Shown here: positions 16,236 through 28,016 of the stretch, in pieces
How the letters are laid out: each line of letters begins with the position of its first letter
Position numbering within the stretch: the stretch's first letter is position 1
Assembly (NCBI RefSeq): GCF_037076425.1
Contig: NZ_AP028127.1
Location: 2,114,501-2,178,500, forward strand
Origin: Turicibacter faecis
GTDB taxonomy: Bacteria > Bacillota_I > Bacilli_A > MOL361 > Turicibacteraceae
Direction: 5' to 3'
DNA: 64,000 nucleotides
The notes under the pieces: generated by a model
The model's input: the letters and a program-made list of their open reading frames with translations, nothing else
What the model was told of the DNA's origin: nothing
Database searches by the model: none
Made by a program: the position numbers and the translations under genes

Positions 16236-17704
16236 TGTTGCTGATTAAGCAGCACTTTTTTCATAGGATAAAAAAAAGAGACTTCAAGTCTCAATCCTGT
16301 TACAATGTTATCGACTAAAACAATATTGAAAGGATAAGATTTAATGTCTCACTCATATTTTACTAGAAAACTTTTAAATATTAAAGATAAAAATATTACA
16401 TTTTCAGAAGATTATCTTGAGGAAGTGAAGTTGAACGGAATTACTAGCTTTATCTTTAAAGGTATTCTTACGTATCAACCGACTCATTGTCAAAAATGCG
16501 GAACCCTATTTGATTCAAAATTTAAGAAGCATGGATTTAAAACCTCTCGAATTGTCATTCCAAAAGTCTCTCTTCACGATACCTACTTAGACCTAAAAAA
16601 ACAGCGTTATTATTGTGGGCATTGCCAGTCTACTTTTACACTAAGTACTTCAATTGTTGAAAAGAACTGTTACATTTCTTATCATACGAAACACGCCATT
16701 GCTTTAGAGGCCCAAAATAAAATTTCTGAATGTGATATCGCACGTCGCCATCAGGTCTCTCATTCAACCGTCAATCGAATCATCCATAGCTTTTATGAAT
16801 CTCAAACCTTAAACCTTAATTATTTACCTGAAAATCTCTGTTTTGATGAATTTAAATCCGTTAAGTCTGCTGAGGGGCATATGTCTTTTATTTTTTGCGA
16901 TGCTGACTCAAAACAAATCATCGATATCGTTGAAGATCGTCGTTTAAACTCCCTTCAAGCTTATTTTAAACGATACACAAAGGAAGCACGTCATCGAGTA
17001 AAAAATATTGTGATTGATATGTACGCTCCTTACATCAGCCTCATTAAGGATCTTTTTCCTCATGCCCAAATTATCATTGATAAATTTCATCTCGTTCAAC
17101 ATCTCTCTCGTGCACTGAACAAAACTCGAATCCGATTCATGAAAAAGTTCAAAAAGCATGGTCGTAAATTCAAACGTTATTGGCGCTTATTTTTAAAATC
17201 TCACGCTTTACTTAATACCACCACTTATCGATCAGTTTACTGCTTTAAACAACCCATGCGTGAAATTGATATCTTAAACTTTCTACTTGATTTATCTCCT
17301 GAATTAAAAGCAACCTATGATTTATATCAAGAGTTACTTTTCGCTCTTCAGACAAAAAACTTAAAACGATTTAATCATTTACTCGAAACGGAACATCCGC
17401 TTGTTTCTCCTGAGTTTCAAACGGCTTTCCAAACCTTTAAAACTTATCAATCCTATATTAAAAATACACTCTCAACTCATTACACAAATGGTCCCATCGA
17501 AGGAATTAATAATAAAATTAAGGTCATTAAGCGTATTGCCTTTGGATATCGTAGTTTCTATCACTTTAAATCTCGTATTCTCATGGTTCAAAATCTAACA
17601 AAGCCTAAAACGAAAATCCTAGCAGCATAGCTACTAGGATTTCGATTTGAATTTTCGTTGTAACAGGTTACAAATTAATCAGCAACACTATTTGACAAAG
17701 AACC
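16219..17704 (+). mobile_element. Intact ISL3-family insertion sequence (1,486 bp)
   Basis: 30-bp imperfect terminal inverted repeats at 16219-16248 and 17675-17704. Both start GGTTCT, and their inner 15 bp (AGTGTTGCTGATTAA) are identical. The element is flanked by perfect 8-bp duplications AGAAAAAA, the size made by ISL3-family elements. It carries one complete transposase gene. An internal hairpin (GAGACT-TCA-AGTCTC, near 16281) close to the left end could block incoming transcription. The duplication lies in the T-tract of the pyrD-side terminator. Confidence 0.95.
16344..17630 (+). CDS. ISL3-family transposase
   Basis: A 428-aa DDE transposase. The N-terminal zinc-ribbon-like region has CQKCG and YCGHCQSTF, followed by an HTH (SECDIARRHQVSHSTVNRII). 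The catalytic core shows LCFDEFKSVKS (first D), IVIDMYAPYISLIKDLFPHAQIIIDKFHLVQHL (second D) and NGPIEGINNKIKVIKR (E), the ISL3 signature. It appears full length with no frameshift, so the element may still be active. AAAGGA precedes the ATG. Confidence 0.95.
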   Translation: MSHSYFTRKLLNIKDKNITFSEDYLEEVKLNGITSFIFKGILTYQPTHCQKCGTLFDSKFKKHGFKTSRIVIPKVSLHDTYLDLKKQRYYCGHCQSTFTLSTSIVEKNCYISYHTKHAIALEAQNKISECDIARRHQVSHSTVNRIIHSFYESQTLNLNYLPENLCFDEFKSVKSAEGHMSFIFCDADSKQIIDIVEDRRLNSLQAYFKRYTKEARHRVKNIVIDMYAPYISLIKDLFPHAQIIIDKFHLVQHLSRALNKTRIRFMKKFKKHGRKFKRYWRLFLKSHALLNTTTYRSVYCFKQPMREIDILNFLLDLSPELKATYDLYQELLFALQTKNLKRFNHLLETEHPLVSPEFQTAFQTFKTYQSYIKNTLSTHYTNGPIEGINNKIKVIKRIAFGYRSFYHFKSRILMVQNLTKPKTKILAA

Positions 17705-17712
17705 AGAAAAAA
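17705..17712. repeat. Target-site duplication of the ISL3 element, right copy
   Basis: AGAAAAAA directly abuts the right inverted repeat and is identical to 16211-16218. Confidence 0.92.
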
Positions 17713-17736
17713 GAGCCTTTTATTTAGACTCTTTTT
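17707..17736 (-). terminator. Terminator of the pyr operon (after pyrD), interrupted at its T-tract by the IS
   Basis: On the minus strand AAGAGTC-9 nt-GGCTCTT is followed by TTTTTTCT. The run of T is the ISL3 target duplication, so the IS begins right after the terminator's U-tract. Six T remain on the operon side, so termination is probably retained. Confidence 0.8.
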
Positions 17737-17832
17737 CTTTGATTTATTTATTAACATTAATTTCATTGCTTAAAAAATAACACCCGATAAAGTAATTTTA
17801 ATCGCTTCTCTTAAAACATGCCCCTTCAGATT

Positions 17833-19517
<1,685 letters not shown>

Positions 19518-19614
19518 GGGTAGCCTCCTACGGTTAAAAATCTATCTTAATCTCCTACACAAGACGATGTAAAAGTGCATTTCTATACTCTTTCATTCAC
19601 CTGTATATACGTAG

Positions 19615-19657
19615 ATGAGTATCCTCCACGCTTGATTAGAGCGTGAAGCATACTCAT
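19615..19657 (-). other. Large hairpin between carB and pyrK
   Basis: ATGAGTAT and CACGCT arms (outer 8 bp, inner 6 bp, asymmetric internal loop) form a stable stem-loop in the carB-pyrK intergenic RNA. It has no T-run on either side, so it is not a standard terminator. It could be a processing or stability element (inference). Confidence 0.6.
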
Positions 19658-19690
19658 TTTTAAACTTAAACATTATTTGGATTGTGACTA

Positions 19691-22600
19691 TTAAATAGCG
19701 GCATCAATAGCGAAGCTCATTGACTCAAGAACTTTATATACAGCGCGTGCTGTATCTAATGACGTTAAACATGGAATGTTATTTTCTACAGCCTCGCGAC
19801 GAATTAAAAATCCATCTGTAATTCTGTCTTTCTTACTTACTGAGAACGTATTAATAACAAATTGAACCTGTTGCCCACGAATGACATCAAGTACAGTCTT
19901 TCCTTCTTCACCTATTTTGGCGATAGAAACAGCCTTAATTCCATTTTCCTTTAAGAACTCACATGTTCCTTTTGTAGAAATTAATTCGTAACCAATCTCA
20001 GTTAATTGACGAGCAAGTTCAACTGACTCTTCCTTATCTTTATTTCCAATTGTAAATAAAATGCGTCCATGAGTCGGCATCTTCATTCCCGCTGCCACTA
20101 ACGCTTTGTAAAGTGCCTTTTCAAGCGTACGATCCTTTCCAATTGCCTCCCCTGTTGATTTCATTTCAGGGCCTAATGAAATATCAACTTTTCTCAATTT
20201 AGAGAATGAGAAGACAGGTGCCTTAACATAAACACCTTCCGCATGTGGATGGTATCCTGTTCCATATCCTTGTTCAATTAAGGATTGTCCTAAAATCGCC
20301 TTTGTCGCAATATTTGCCATTGGTACATTTGTAATCTTACTTAAAAACGGAACGGTACGAGATGAACGAGGGTTGACCTCTAACACAAAAACCTCTTCGT
20401 CTTTCGTGACAACAAACTGAATATTTAAAAGTCCGATAATCGTTAATCCACGTGCAATTCTTGTCGTATAGTCGATGAGTTTATCCATCACTTCTTTTGA
20501 TAAGGTCTGAGGTGGATAAACGGCCATCGAGTCACCTGAATGGACACCCGCACGTTCAATATGTTCCATAATCCCCGGAATATATACATTTTCACCGTCA
20601 GAAATCGCGTCAACTTCGACTTCTTTTCCAGTTAAATATCGGTCAATTAAAATTGGATTATCTCCGTTTTCTTTTAATGCCTCTTTCATATAGCGTTCAA
20701 TTTCTACATCATTATCAATGATTTCCATTGCACGTCCACCTAATACATAAGACGGACGAAGTAACACAGGATATCCGATACGATTCGCAATTTCTTTTGC
20801 GCCTTCTACTGATTGACACGTCGCTCCAAGCGGTTGAGGTACCTCTAAATCCTTTAATAATTTTTCAAATTGATCACGATCTTCCGCACGATCAATATTT
20901 TCTAATGATGTTCCTAAAATTTTAATTCCACGTTCTTGTAATTTTGATGCTAAGTTAATCGCTGTTTGTCCTCCAAACTGAACGATAACCCCTTCTGGTT
21001 TTTCTAAATCAATAACATGCATTACGTCTTCAATTGTTAATGGCTCAAAGTATAATTTGTCCGAAATTGAGAAATCAGTTGAAACCGTTTCTGGATTGTT
21101 ATTAATAATAATTGCTTCATAACCTGCTTGTTGAATAGCCATCACGCAGTGTACCGTTGCATAGTCAAATTCAACCCCTTGTCCAATACGAATAGGACCT
21201 GATCCAAGAACAACTACGCTTGGTTTATCTGTACGATGTGATTCATTTGCTGTTTCATAGGTTCCATAATAATACGGTGTTTTTGATTCAAACTCGGCAC
21301 TACATGTATCAACCATTTTATAAACTGGAATTAATCCATTTTCTTTACGGAATTGATAAACATTTAATTCTTGCGTATTCCAGTAATTTGCAATGGTAAT
21401 ATCGGCAAACCCCATTTTTTTAGCTTGACGTAAAATATCTAAATTCCATGCGTTTTCTTTAATGATTGCTTCAAAATCGATAATTCCTTTTAACTTCGTT
21501 AAGAAAAATAAATCAATTTTTGTTACCTGATGAATCTCTTCAATTGATGTTTTGCGGCGAATCAATTCGCTAATCACGAATAAACGCTCATCGTCTGCAT
21601 GCTTTGTTCGTTGCCATAATACGTCATTTTCTTCATTTTTTAAAGCTGGTAATTCCACGTGATAAACTTTTGTTTCAAGTGAACGTACAGCTTTTAATAA
21701 TGACTCTTCGAAGTTACGTCCAATTGCCATAACTTCCCCTGTCGCCTTCATCTGTGTTCCTAATCGACGATTCGCTGAGTTAAATTTATCAAATGGCCAA
21801 CGTGGGATTTTAGCGACAACATAATCTAATGCAGGCTCAAAGCATGCGTAAGAAACTCCTGTTACAGGGTTGATAATTTCATCTAATGTCAGACCCACCG
21901 CAATCTTTGCCGCAATCTTTGCAATCGGATAACCAGTTGCCTTCGATGCTAACGCTGATGAGCGTGAAACACGTGGATTTACTTCGATTACATAGTAATT
22001 AAAGCTATTTGGATCTAATGCTAACTGAACGTTACATCCTCCCTCAATTCCTAATGCACGAATAATAGTTAACGAAACATGGCGGAGCATATGATACTCA
22101 CGATCGGCTAATGTTTGGGAAGGAGCTACAACGATTGAATCTCCCGTATGAATTCCAACTGGATCAAAGTTTTCCATGTTACAAACAACAATCGCGTTAT
22201 CATTTTTATCGCGCATTACTTCATACTCAATCTCTTTATATCCAGCAATTGATTTTTCAATTAAACATTGTGTCACAGGTGATAAATTTAATCCATTTTC
22301 AACCGTTGCACGTAGGCTGGCCTCATCTTCTACAATTCCTCCTCCAGTTCCTCCTAGCGTAAACGCTGGACGAACAATTAATGGATAACCAATCTCGTTA
22401 GCGAAATCAATCGCCTCATCAATCGTATTAACGATGACTGATTCTGGAATCGGTTGATTTAATTCATACATCAAATCACGGAACATATCGCGATCCTCTG
22501 CCTTTTTAATTGCTTTTAAATCAGTACCTAAAATTTCAACACCACATTCAGATAAAATTCCATCTTCAGCCAATTCCACGACTAAGTTTAACCCTGTTTG

Positions 22601-22876
22601 TCCACCTAACGATGGTAACACCGCATCTGGTCGTTCTTTGCGAATAATCTTACTTAAAAATTCTTTTGTTAAAGGTTCCATGTAAACCTTATCAGCAATT
22701 TCCGTATCCGTCATAATAGTGGCTGGATTTGAGTTTACTAAAATAACTTCATATCCTTCCTCTTTTAATGATTGGCACGCTTGAGTTCCAGCGTAATCAA
22801 ATTCTGCAGCTTGTCCGATAATAATTGGACCTGATCCGATAACTAAAATACGATGAATATCTGTACGTTTTGGCAT
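19691..22876 (-). CDS. carB: Carbamoyl-phosphate synthase large subunit
   Basis: Makes carbamoyl phosphate from bicarbonate, ATP and ammonia channelled from CarA; 1,061 aa, normal for the family. It has two homologous ATP-grasp halves: the first with [23 protein letters not shown] and [12 protein letters not shown], the second with [22 protein letters not shown] and [13 protein letters not shown]. The C-terminal MGS-like allosteric domain (last about 130 residues) contains STKGTCEFL and VINTF; this is where UMP or ornithine effectors bind in relatives. TAGGAGG precedes the ATG. It lies 62 nt downstream of carA. Confidence 0.98.
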   Translation of the reverse strand: MPKRTDIHRILVIGSGPIIIGQAAEFDYAGTQACQSLKEEGYEVILVNSNPATIMTDTEIADKVYMEPLTKEFLSKIIRKERPDAVLPSLGGQTGLNLVVELAEDGILSECGVEILGTDLKAIKKAEDRDMFRDLMYELNQPIPESVIVNTIDEAIDFANEIGYPLIVRPAFTLGGTGGGIVEDEASLRATVENGLNLSPVTQCLIEKSIAGYKEIEYEVMRDKNDNAIVVCNMENFDPVGIHTGDSIVVAPSQTLADREYHMLRHVSLTIIRALGIEGGCNVQLALDPNSFNYYVIEVNPRVSRSSALASKATGYPIAKIAAKIAVGLTLDEIINPVTGVSYACFEPALDYVVAKIPRWPFDKFNSANRRLGTQMKATGEVMAIGRNFEESLLKAVRSLETKVYHVELPALKNEENDVLWQRTKHADDERLFVISELIRRKTSIEEIHQVTKIDLFFLTKLKGIIDFEAIIKENAWNLDILRQAKKMGFADITIANYWNTQELNVYQFRKENGLIPVYKMVDTCSAEFESKTPYYYGTYETANESHRTDKPSVVVLGSGPIRIGQGVEFDYATVHCVMAIQQAGYEAIIINNNPETVSTDFSISDKLYFEPLTIEDVMHVIDLEKPEGVIVQFGGQTAINLASKLQERGIKILGTSLENIDRAEDRDQFEKLLKDLEVPQPLGATCQSVEGAKEIANRIGYPVLLRPSYVLGGRAMEIIDNDVEIERYMKEALKENGDNPILIDRYLTGKEVEVDAISDGENVYIPGIMEHIERAGVHSGDSMAVYPPQTLSKEVMDKLIDYTTRIARGLTIIGLLNIQFVVTKDEEVFVLEVNPRSSRTVPFLSKITNVPMANIATKAILGQSLIEQGYGTGYHPHAEGVYVKAPVFSFSKLRKVDISLGPEMKSTGEAIGKDRTLEKALYKALVAAGMKMPTHGRILFTIGNKDKEESVELARQLTEIGYELISTKGTCEFLKENGIKAVSIAKIGEEGKTVLDVIRGQQVQFVINTFSVSKKDRITDGFLIRREAVENNIPCLTSLDTARAVYKVLESMSFAIDAAI

Positions 22877-22938
22877 AGGGATTCCTCCTAATTCTCTCTT
22901 ATCTCTTAGATGTCACAACATTTTTTATGTAAAAATAA

Positions 22939-24003
22939 CTAGTTTAAATTTTCAATAAAACGATCAAATAAATAACTTGCATCATCTGGTCCTGGAGATG
23001 CTTCCGGATGATACTGTACCGTAAAGGCTTTATAATGTTTGTGTTCAAGACCTTCAACCGTATTATCATTTAATGCTACGTGCGTAACATTTAATGGTGT
23101 ATTTTCAATCGACTCTTTACAAACCTCATATCCATGATTTTGCGAAGTAATATGAACTTTATTTGTTTTTAGATCTTTAACAGGGTGGTTACATCCACGA
23201 TGCCCAAATTTCATCTTCTTCGTATCCGCCCCATTTGCTAAAGCAAATAATTGGTGCCCTAGGCAAATTCCCATTAAAGGATATTTTTCTTGGATTTCAC
23301 GAATCATTGGTAACGCCTCAACCACATCTTTTGGATCACCAGGTCCATTACTTAAAACAACGCCATCTGGATTAAGTTGGTCAATTTGTGAAGCCGTTGT
23401 ATTAAAAGGAACAACGATCACTTCACATCCACGTGCCGTTAAATCGCGGATAATTCCTTTTTTCACCCCGAAATCAACTAAAACAACGCGGTGCCCTTTA
23501 CCTGGAGCTGAATAGACCATTTTGGTTGAAACATGTTCCACATGTCGGTTTAAAACTGGGATAGTGGCCAATTTTTCTAATACTTCTTCATCACTCATGC
23601 TAATATCTGCAATCATCCCTCTAATCGCACCATGCTCACGAATCTTAATTGTTAACGCTCGCGTATCTACATTACATAAACCTGGAACCTTCTTTGCTTT
23701 TAATAACTCGTCTAATGTTTTTGATGCGCGCCAGTTTGATGGAACCTCGCAATACTCTTTTACAATCAAGGCTGAAGCCGATGGAGAAAATGACTCAAAG
23801 TCTTGATCATTGATTCCATAGTTCCCGATTAGTGGATATGTCATCGTCACCATTTGTCCAAAATATGAAGGATCAGACAAAATCTCTTGATAACCTGTCA
23901 TTCCGGTATTAAAAACTACCTCTCCAGCTACTGGGTCTAAACATCCGAAAGCCGTTCCTAAAAATACTGTTCCGTCTTCTAAAACAAGTTTACGATTGTA
24001 CAT
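22939..24003 (-). CDS. carA: Carbamoyl-phosphate synthase small subunit
   Basis: Glutaminase subunit (354 aa) that releases ammonia from glutamine for CarB. N-terminal domain: LEDGTVFLGTAFG and VVFNTGMTGYQEILSDPSY. The C-terminal class I amidotransferase has the catalytic Cys in MGICLGHQLFALANGA and the His-Glu pair in VQYHPEASPGP. AGGAGGG lies 8 nt before the ATG, 12 nt after pyrC, so it is in the operon. Confidence 0.98.
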   Translation of the reverse strand: MYNRKLVLEDGTVFLGTAFGCLDPVAGEVVFNTGMTGYQEILSDPSYFGQMVTMTYPLIGNYGINDQDFESFSPSASALIVKEYCEVPSNWRASKTLDELLKAKKVPGLCNVDTRALTIKIREHGAIRGMIADISMSDEEVLEKLATIPVLNRHVEHVSTKMVYSAPGKGHRVVLVDFGVKKGIIRDLTARGCEVIVVPFNTTASQIDQLNPDGVVLSNGPGDPKDVVEALPMIREIQEKYPLMGICLGHQLFALANGADTKKMKFGHRGCNHPVKDLKTNKVHITSQNHGYEVCKESIENTPLNVTHVALNDNTVEGLEHKHYKAFTVQYHPEASPGPDDASYLFDRFIENLN

Positions 24004-24015
24004 TAATTATCCCTC

Positions 24016-25293
24016 CTATAAATTCATCGCCTGATAAACTATTTTTCCGTCTACTAATGTCATCACTGGCCAACCTGATACGCAATATCCCGTAAATGGA
24101 GTATTTTTTCCTTTAGAGACAAAGTGTTGCGGATCAATTTTCATTTCTTTTTCCAAATCAATGATCGTCAAGTCAGCTATCGCACCCACTTCTAACTTTC
24201 CGTAAGGTAAATTAAAGATATCTGCTGGCTTTCGACTCATACAATTAACTAACTGGTTTAAGGTCATGATTCCCGTTTTAACGAAATGCGTGTACATGAG
24301 TGGGAATGCTGTTTCTAATCCAACAATTCCAAATGGAGCTTCATAAAGATTTCTAGCTTTTTCATCTTCATGGTGAGGGGCATGATCAGTTGCAATCACA
24401 TCAATTGTCCCATCGAGTAATCCTTCAACACACGCTAATCGATCGCGTTCTGAGCGAAGTGGTGGATTCATTTTATAATTAGTATCGTCATTTTTGATAT
24501 CCATGTCACAAAGTAATAGATGATGTGGCGAAACTTCCGCGGTTACATGAATTCCTTGTTGTTTTGCAAAGCGAACCAGTTCCACACTCTCTTTTGTACT
24601 AATGTGACAAATATGATAATGAACGCCTGTCGCCTGTGCTAACATAATGTCCCGAGCAATTTGCGCGGATTCACTAACCGATAAAATTCCTTTATGGCCG
24701 TTTTCCTTGGCGTATTCACCGTCGTGTAAGTATCCACCGAATAATAAACTATCATCCTCACAGTGAGCGACAATGGGTTTGTTCACCTCTTTCGCTCGCT
24801 TCATTGCTTGATACATCACCCCAGCCTCTTGGATTCCACGTCCATCATCAGAAAATCCTAAAATATTCATGTTAGCAAGTGTCTCAACATCTACAATTTC
24901 TTCACCACGTTCACCAATGGTAATGGCTGCATAAGGAAAAACCCTAACTTTAGCCGACTTATCTAACAAATCGTTAATGTATGTCACATGTTCAACCGAA
25001 TCTGGAACAGGAATCGTATTTGCCATCGCAGCAATGGTTGTAAATCCACCTTTAGCTGCAGCTAATGTCCCTGTTTCAATCGTTTCTTTTCTCTCATACC
25101 CCGGTTCCCTTAAATGAACATGCACATCCACTAATCCCGGAGAGACGAAGGCACCCGCTAAATCATAAACCTCTGCCTCGTCGCATTCAATTCCTATTTC
25201 CATCTTTAAAATTTTTCCATCATTGATTAAAAAATCGCTCTTAATTAAATCATTTTCTTCACTTACAAAATATCCGTTTTTTAAAAGAATCAT
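24016..25293 (-). CDS. pyrC: Dihydroorotase (class I)
   Basis: Zinc amidohydrolase (425 aa) that cyclises carbamoyl aspartate to dihydroorotate. Metal-binding DVHVHLREPG near residue 60, then HCED, HICHIST and the catalytic ATDHAPHH. The length and the DxHxHxR motif place it in class I (Bacillus PyrC type) rather than the shorter E. coli type. GGGAG lies upstream of the ATG. It follows pyrB by 80 nt. Confidence 0.97.
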   Translation of the reverse strand: MILLKNGYFVSEENDLIKSDFLINDGKILKMEIGIECDEAEVYDLAGAFVSPGLVDVHVHLREPGYERKETIETGTLAAAKGGFTTIAAMANTIPVPDSVEHVTYINDLLDKSAKVRVFPYAAITIGERGEEIVDVETLANMNILGFSDDGRGIQEAGVMYQAMKRAKEVNKPIVAHCEDDSLLFGGYLHDGEYAKENGHKGILSVSESAQIARDIMLAQATGVHYHICHISTKESVELVRFAKQQGIHVTAEVSPHHLLLCDMDIKNDDTNYKMNPPLRSERDRLACVEGLLDGTIDVIATDHAPHHEDEKARNLYEAPFGIVGLETAFPLMYTHFVKTGIMTLNQLVNCMSRKPADIFNLPYGKLEVGAIADLTIIDLEKEMKIDPQHFVSKGKNTPFTGYCVSGWPVMTLVDGKIVYQAMNL

Positions 25294-25373
25294 CTATGAC
25301 ACTCCCTACTCCGTTAAATTAATTTATACGATTGGCCTTCATATAAGTATTAGTTAAAAACGTATTTCTCATC

Positions 25374-26270
25374 CTAATTTTTCTTATTTTTTAATGATCG
25401 ATGTAAGCAAGCCATCCTAATGAATACTCCATTACTCATCTGTTTGAAAATTCGACTACGATTACACTCAACAACTTCATCGGCAATCTCAACCCCACGA
25501 TTAAACGGTGCTGGGTGCATAATAATCGCTCCCTCTTTCATTCGTTTTTCACGTTCTACCGTTAAACCATATTTTTGATGATATTCATCCTTTGTTAAGA
25601 CCATTATTCCATCATGGCGTTCATGCTGTACTCGCAGTAACATCACAATATCCATGTCTTCTAATACCTTATCTAATTCTTCCCAATCGTATCCCGGCTC
25701 TTGAAATTGTGCAGGAGCAACCAGATGAACATCCATCCCAAGACGTGTCATTACTTCAATATTCGTATGCGCAACACGCGAATGCGCGATATCTCCAACA
25801 ATCGCAATCTTTAATCCCTCAAAGCGTCCATATTCTTGATAGATTGTTAGTAAATCTAACAGAGATTGAGTTGGATGGTTCCCACTTCCATCTCCTCCAT
25901 TAAGGATCGGAATGTCGATTTTTCCAATCAATTCATCAAAGTAATTGTTTTGAGGATGACGAATGACGACAGCGTCAACTCCTATAGCCTCAAATGTCTT
26001 AACTGTATCGTACAATGTCTCTCCCTTTTGTACACTTGAAGTTTGTGCACTAAAATCCATTGTATTTAATCCTAATTTTTGTTCAGCCATCAAGAAAGAA
26101 TACTGTGTTCGTGTGCTAGGCTCAAAGAAAAGGTTAGCCACTACGCCACCACTTAACGAACAGGTTGTTTCACCATTTGCTAAACGATTTGCTACCTGCA
26201 AAATCTCTAATATTTCATCAATTGTAAGATCTGATAACCGTGTTAAATGCTTAATTTCTTTCACTTTCAT
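25374..26270 (-). CDS. pyrB: Aspartate carbamoyltransferase catalytic subunit
   Basis: Condenses carbamoyl phosphate with aspartate (298 aa). The carbamoyl-phosphate motif is [12 protein letters not shown], then [19 protein letters not shown], and the aspartate-side [13 protein letters not shown]. There is no pyrI regulatory subunit, as in other Bacillota. The start is uncertain: ATG 26270 has AACAGG immediately upstream, while GTG 26264 has better spacing. A terminator-like hairpin lies 47 nt before it, just after pyrP, so expression relative to pyrP may be reduced. Confidence 0.95.
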   Translation of the reverse strand: MKVKEIKHLTRLSDLTIDEILEILQVANRLANGETTCSLSGGVVANLFFEPSTRTQYSFLMAEQKLGLNTMDFSAQTSSVQKGETLYDTVKTFEAIGVDAVVIRHPQNNYFDELIGKIDIPILNGGDGSGNHPTQSLLDLLTIYQEYGRFEGLKIAIVGDIAHSRVAHTNIEVMTRLGMDVHLVAPAQFQEPGYDWEELDKVLEDMDIVMLLRVQHERHDGIMVLTKDEYHQKYGLTVEREKRMKEGAIIMHPAPFNRGVEIADEVVECNRSRIFKQMSNGVFIRMACLHRSLKNKKN

Positions 26271-26316
26271 CACCTGTTTTTACAAATTTATCTATATTTT
26301 TTATGAAATTTGGTAT

Positions 26317-26342
26317 AAAAAAATCAGCATAAAAGCTGACCT
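26317..26342 (-). terminator. Intrinsic terminator between pyrP and pyrB
   Basis: On the minus strand GGTCAGC-TTTTAT-GCTGATT is followed by a T-run, 12 nt past the pyrP stop. The stem is short (5 Watson-Crick plus G-U pairs), so it is probably leaky. No PyrR-binding sequence accompanies it, unlike the two leaders at 14.9 and 27.8 kb. Confidence 0.65.
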
Positions 26343-26353
26343 TTTATATTGTC

Positions 26354-27715
26354 CTAAATAGATGTCACTTTTTCATTTTTCGTCGGTTTAGTGAACTGAT
26401 TTACTAAATCTTCATCAGTTACTTCTAATTCAGTTTTACAAGAACTTTGTCCGTAAGAAGCTTCTTTATCTGGTAAGATTAAATGTAAGATAACACCGAT
26501 AATTGCAGCTAGTGCCATTCCAGATAAAGTTATCTTTCCAATGTTAATTGTTAATCCACCGATTCCTACAATTAAGATGACCGCCCCAATAATCAAGTTT
26601 CGTTGACGGCCAAAATCGATTTGATTATTAATTAACACACGAACTCCAGATGAAGCAATAACCCCAAATAGAAGGATACTTACCCCACCCATGACAGCAC
26701 CTGGAATAGTTTGTACTAGCGCTGTAAACTTTCCGATAAATCCTAAACAGAAGGCTGTAACCGCTGCTCCACCAATCACCCATACTGAAGCAACTTTAGT
26801 TAAACCAATCACTCCTGTATTCTCACCATACGTTGTATTAGCAGGTCCACCGATGAATCCGGCACAGAATGTAGCCACTCCATCACCAATCAGTGTTCGG
26901 TGTAATCCTGGGCTCTTTGTTAAATCGCGTCCGACAATCGATCCTAAAACTAAATGATCCCCAATATGTTCTGTGATTGTTACAATAGCTACTGGAATCA
27001 TAATTGATGCAACTTCTAAATTAAAAACGGGTGTTGAGTGTAAGAAGGCAAACGATGGAATTTCAAAGAAATTCGCCTGATGTACAGCACTAAAATCAAC
27101 CACTCCTGAGATAATAGCTACTAAATACCCAACAACAATTCCGCTAAAAATAGGAAGCAACTGTAACAATCCCTTTGTATAGGCTGAAACCAAAACCGCG
27201 GTTAATAACGTAACTAACGCAATTAAAATGTGTTCAGACGCCATATTAACTGCCGTCCCAGCTAAACTCAACCCAATAACCATAATGGTAGGTCCAATAA
27301 CAACAGGTGGTAATAACTTATTTAACCAGTCCGTTCCAATAAATTTAATTATGATCGCAATGACGAGATAGACAATCCCAACCATCATTAACCCCCCCAT
27401 AACTGCCCCATAATTCGCACCACTTATCATTTCACCTTGTGCATTTAAAGTAGCCCCTAGAGCCAAAGCAGAAGTAATCGGTGCAATATACGCAAAGGAT
27501 GATCCTAAATAAACTGGTGATTTCCCCTTTGTCACAAATAAGTAAAACATCGTCCCAATTCCTGATGAAATTAATGCTAAACTAACCGGTAATCCCGTTA
27601 ACATTGGAACGAGCACCGTTGAACCAAACATTGCCAACACATGTTGAATACTTAATGCAATCCAATGTGCAACCTTTGGCTTTTCATGAACATCTAATAT
27701 CAGTTTCTTCTCCAT
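26354..27715 (-). CDS. pyrP: Uracil permease (NCS2 family)
   Basis: Uracil:H+ symporter of the nucleobase-ascorbate (NAT/NCS2) family; 453 aa with about 12-14 membrane segments. Typical landmarks: N-terminal HVLAMFGSTVLVPMLTGLP, YLGSSFAYIAPI, the binding motif VTITEHIGDHLVLGSI, and GGPANTTYGENTGVIGLT. It is the first gene of the operon, directly after the PyrR-type leader, as in Bacillus. TAGGAGG precedes the ATG. Uracil import and de novo synthesis are thus under one control. Confidence 0.96.
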   Translation of the reverse strand: MEKKLILDVHEKPKVAHWIALSIQHVLAMFGSTVLVPMLTGLPVSLALISSGIGTMFYLFVTKGKSPVYLGSSFAYIAPITSALALGATLNAQGEMISGANYGAVMGGLMMVGIVYLVIAIIIKFIGTDWLNKLLPPVVIGPTIMVIGLSLAGTAVNMASEHILIALVTLLTAVLVSAYTKGLLQLLPIFSGIVVGYLVAIISGVVDFSAVHQANFFEIPSFAFLHSTPVFNLEVASIMIPVAIVTITEHIGDHLVLGSIVGRDLTKSPGLHRTLIGDGVATFCAGFIGGPANTTYGENTGVIGLTKVASVWVIGGAAVTAFCLGFIGKFTALVQTIPGAVMGGVSILLFGVIASSGVRVLINNQIDFGRQRNLIIGAVILIVGIGGLTINIGKITLSGMALAAIIGVILHLILPDKEASYGQSSCKTELEVTDEDLVNQFTKPTKNEKVTSI

Positions 27716-27783
27716 TATCGTACCTCCTAAGATACCCGCTTAGATAAGCCTAAAAAGTTGTTCGATTCACCGTTCAATAAAAC

Positions 27784-27910
27784 AAAAAAAATCCTCTCTT
27801 AGCTTTATTAGGTAGGCTAAAAGAGGATACACGAATTCCCTAGTTGGGTAATAGATTCTATTATCTTTTAAACGTGTCTTCTCAGCCTCACGGGACCGAA
27901 TTAAAGCTTT
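27784..27910 (-). promoter_or_regulatory. PyrR-type attenuator upstream of pyrP
   Basis: On the minus strand the PyrR-binding element GGTCCCGTGAGGCTGAGAAG (within 27906-27878) precedes a terminator ATCCTCTTTTAGC / GCTAAGAGAGGAT plus T-run (27828-27784). It shares long identical blocks with the pyrF leader, which points to duplication of one leader. pyrR itself is not in this window. Confidence 0.93.
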
Positions 27911-27917
27911 CACAAGT

Positions 27918-27946
27918 ATTATAGAAGATTAGGTAATAAAAGTCAA
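27918..27946 (-). promoter_or_regulatory. Promoter of the pyrP-pyrD operon
   Basis: TTGACT (27946-27941), 17-nt spacer, TATAAT (27923-27918) on the minus strand, ending just before the PyrR element. Confidence 0.88.
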
Positions 27947-28016
27947 TGTCTATTCATGTAGAAATTTAAATTTTCTATCTCACCTTTTTACGACATTTAA
28001 CTAAGAGAGGCTAAAC

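Noticed and set aside
16233-17690. Shorter ISL3 ends (15-bp repeat starting TAGTG, with ATTT as a 4-bp duplication)
   Set aside because: Extending outward gives matching GGTTCT termini and a perfect 8-bp duplication, the family-typical arrangement.
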